Below are positions 4,583 through 5,106 of a stretch of 5,106 nt of DNA, piece after piece; the stretch's first letter is position 1; every line of letters begins with the position of its first letter. Location: the NCBI GenBank assembly GCA_002503205.1, contig DARE01000012.1:1-5106 (forward strand), written 5' to 3'. A program made the translations under genes and the position numbers. This stretch comes from Thermoplasmatales archaeon UBA447. Its GTDB lineage: Archaea; Thermoplasmatota; Thermoplasmata; Thermoplasmatales; Thermoplasmataceae. Under the pieces are notes generated by a model that was given only the letters and a program-made list of their open reading frames with translations, ran no database searches and had not been told where the DNA came from.

Positions 4583-5106
4583 GTGGACAGGTCCTCAAGG
4601 CTCATCATTTCCCTAATGATTGCTGTTCTGATGGGGGCTGTGGATTCTACCATAGTTCTCCTGGCTCTCCCAACAATCAATGATTCTCTACACACTCAGC
4701 TTTCAGTATCAATATGGATCATAATGATCTACCTTCTTGTTATAGCAGTGGGGACAACGCAGCTAGGACGGCTTGGAGATCTGTTCACACGGAAGAAAAT
4801 GTTCATCTCCGGGCTTGGAATATTTACTCTCGGATCCGCTCTCTGTGGAGCTTCCGCAACAATAGTCGAACTGATAGCATTCAGGGCATTTCAGGGTTTG
4901 GGCACAGCTATGATCCAGTCAAACAGCGGTGCAATAGTAGCAGACAATTTTCCCCCAAACCAGAGGGGACGGGTGTATGGATACACATCGGTAGGATACA
5001 ATGCAGGCGCAATGCTTGGGATAGTTCTCGGAGGAATAATAACAACCTTTGTAGGATGGCAGTATATTTTTTACATAAATGTCCCCATTGGAATTGTTGC
5101 CATTTA
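4583..5106 (+). CDS. DHA2-family MFS drug efflux permease (EmrB/QacA type), 3' end cut by window edge
   Basis: The first 174 codons of a proton-driven multidrug exporter of the 14-TM DHA2 class. Motifs in order: VDSTIVLLALPTIN (20-33), the DHA2 motif D1; IYLLVIAVGTTQLGRLGDL (49-67), joining TM2 to motif A (GRLGDLFTRKK, 62-72); FRAFQGLGTAM (100-110), motif B with R101; and a motif C-like GYNAGAMLGIVLGG (138-151). The Pro usual in motif C (GPxLGG) is Ile here, G146-I147. About five hydrophobic segments are visible (roughly 6-30, 44-62, 74-92, 95-118, 136-157), and a sixth runs off the edge. GTG 4583 is chosen because an in-frame TAG lies at 4565-4567 and the first in-frame ATG (4616) would cut into TM1. 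The SD site is poor (GAGAG, 4568-4572), consistent with a short leader. It appears to be a monocistronic start divergent from the tRNA. The substrate cannot be read from sequence. Confidence 0.9.
   Translation, partial: MDRSSRLIISLMIAVLMGAVDSTIVLLALPTINDSLHTQLSVSIWIIMIYLLVIAVGTTQLGRLGDLFTRKKMFISGLGIFTLGSALCGASATIVELIAFRAFQGLGTAMIQSNSGAIVADNFPPNQRGRVYGYTSVGYNAGAMLGIVLGGIITTFVGWQYIFYINVPIGIVAI

Overview
The window looks archaeal, most likely from the Thermoplasmatales or relatives. The signs are heavy use of AGG/AGA for Arg and ATA for Ile, GTG and TTG starts behind Shine-Dalgarno (SD) motifs, TATA-type rather than -35/-10 promoters, a TrmB-family regulator, and a tRNA-Thr without an encoded CCA. 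The lineage is inferred from style and gene content, not from a search.

Left part (1-~820, minus strand): a compact operon. It starts with a small Cys/Met-rich coiled-coil protein (743-534). Next comes a small CxxC...CxxC zinc-ribbon-like protein whose frame is cut by an in-frame TGA (500-270). It ends with a PadR-family repressor (269 to beyond the left edge), whose GTG start abuts the preceding TAA. Upstream lie a TATA box and a perfect 12-bp palindrome that could be the PadR operator. A 26-codon ORF of uncertain status lies further upstream (920-840).

Centre (1161-3921, plus strand): a tight three-gene operon. It encodes a single-domain metallo-beta-lactamase-fold persulfide dioxygenase-like enzyme, a TrmB-family regulator whose TTG start overlaps the enzyme gene by 14 bases, and a 12-TM MFS transporter starting 6 bases after the regulator ends. 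The enzyme suggests sulfane-sulfur or persulfide oxidation. The regulator carries a CxxC pair in its effector domain, and the transporter may move a related sulfur compound or organic anion; both roles are inferences.

Right part: a 417-base gene-poor stretch with a few coding-like but broken fragments, a minus-strand tRNA-Thr(UGU) with its own TATA box and an unusual T-loop, and then the N-terminal 174 codons of a DHA2/EmrB-type drug-efflux permease on the plus strand, running off the right edge.
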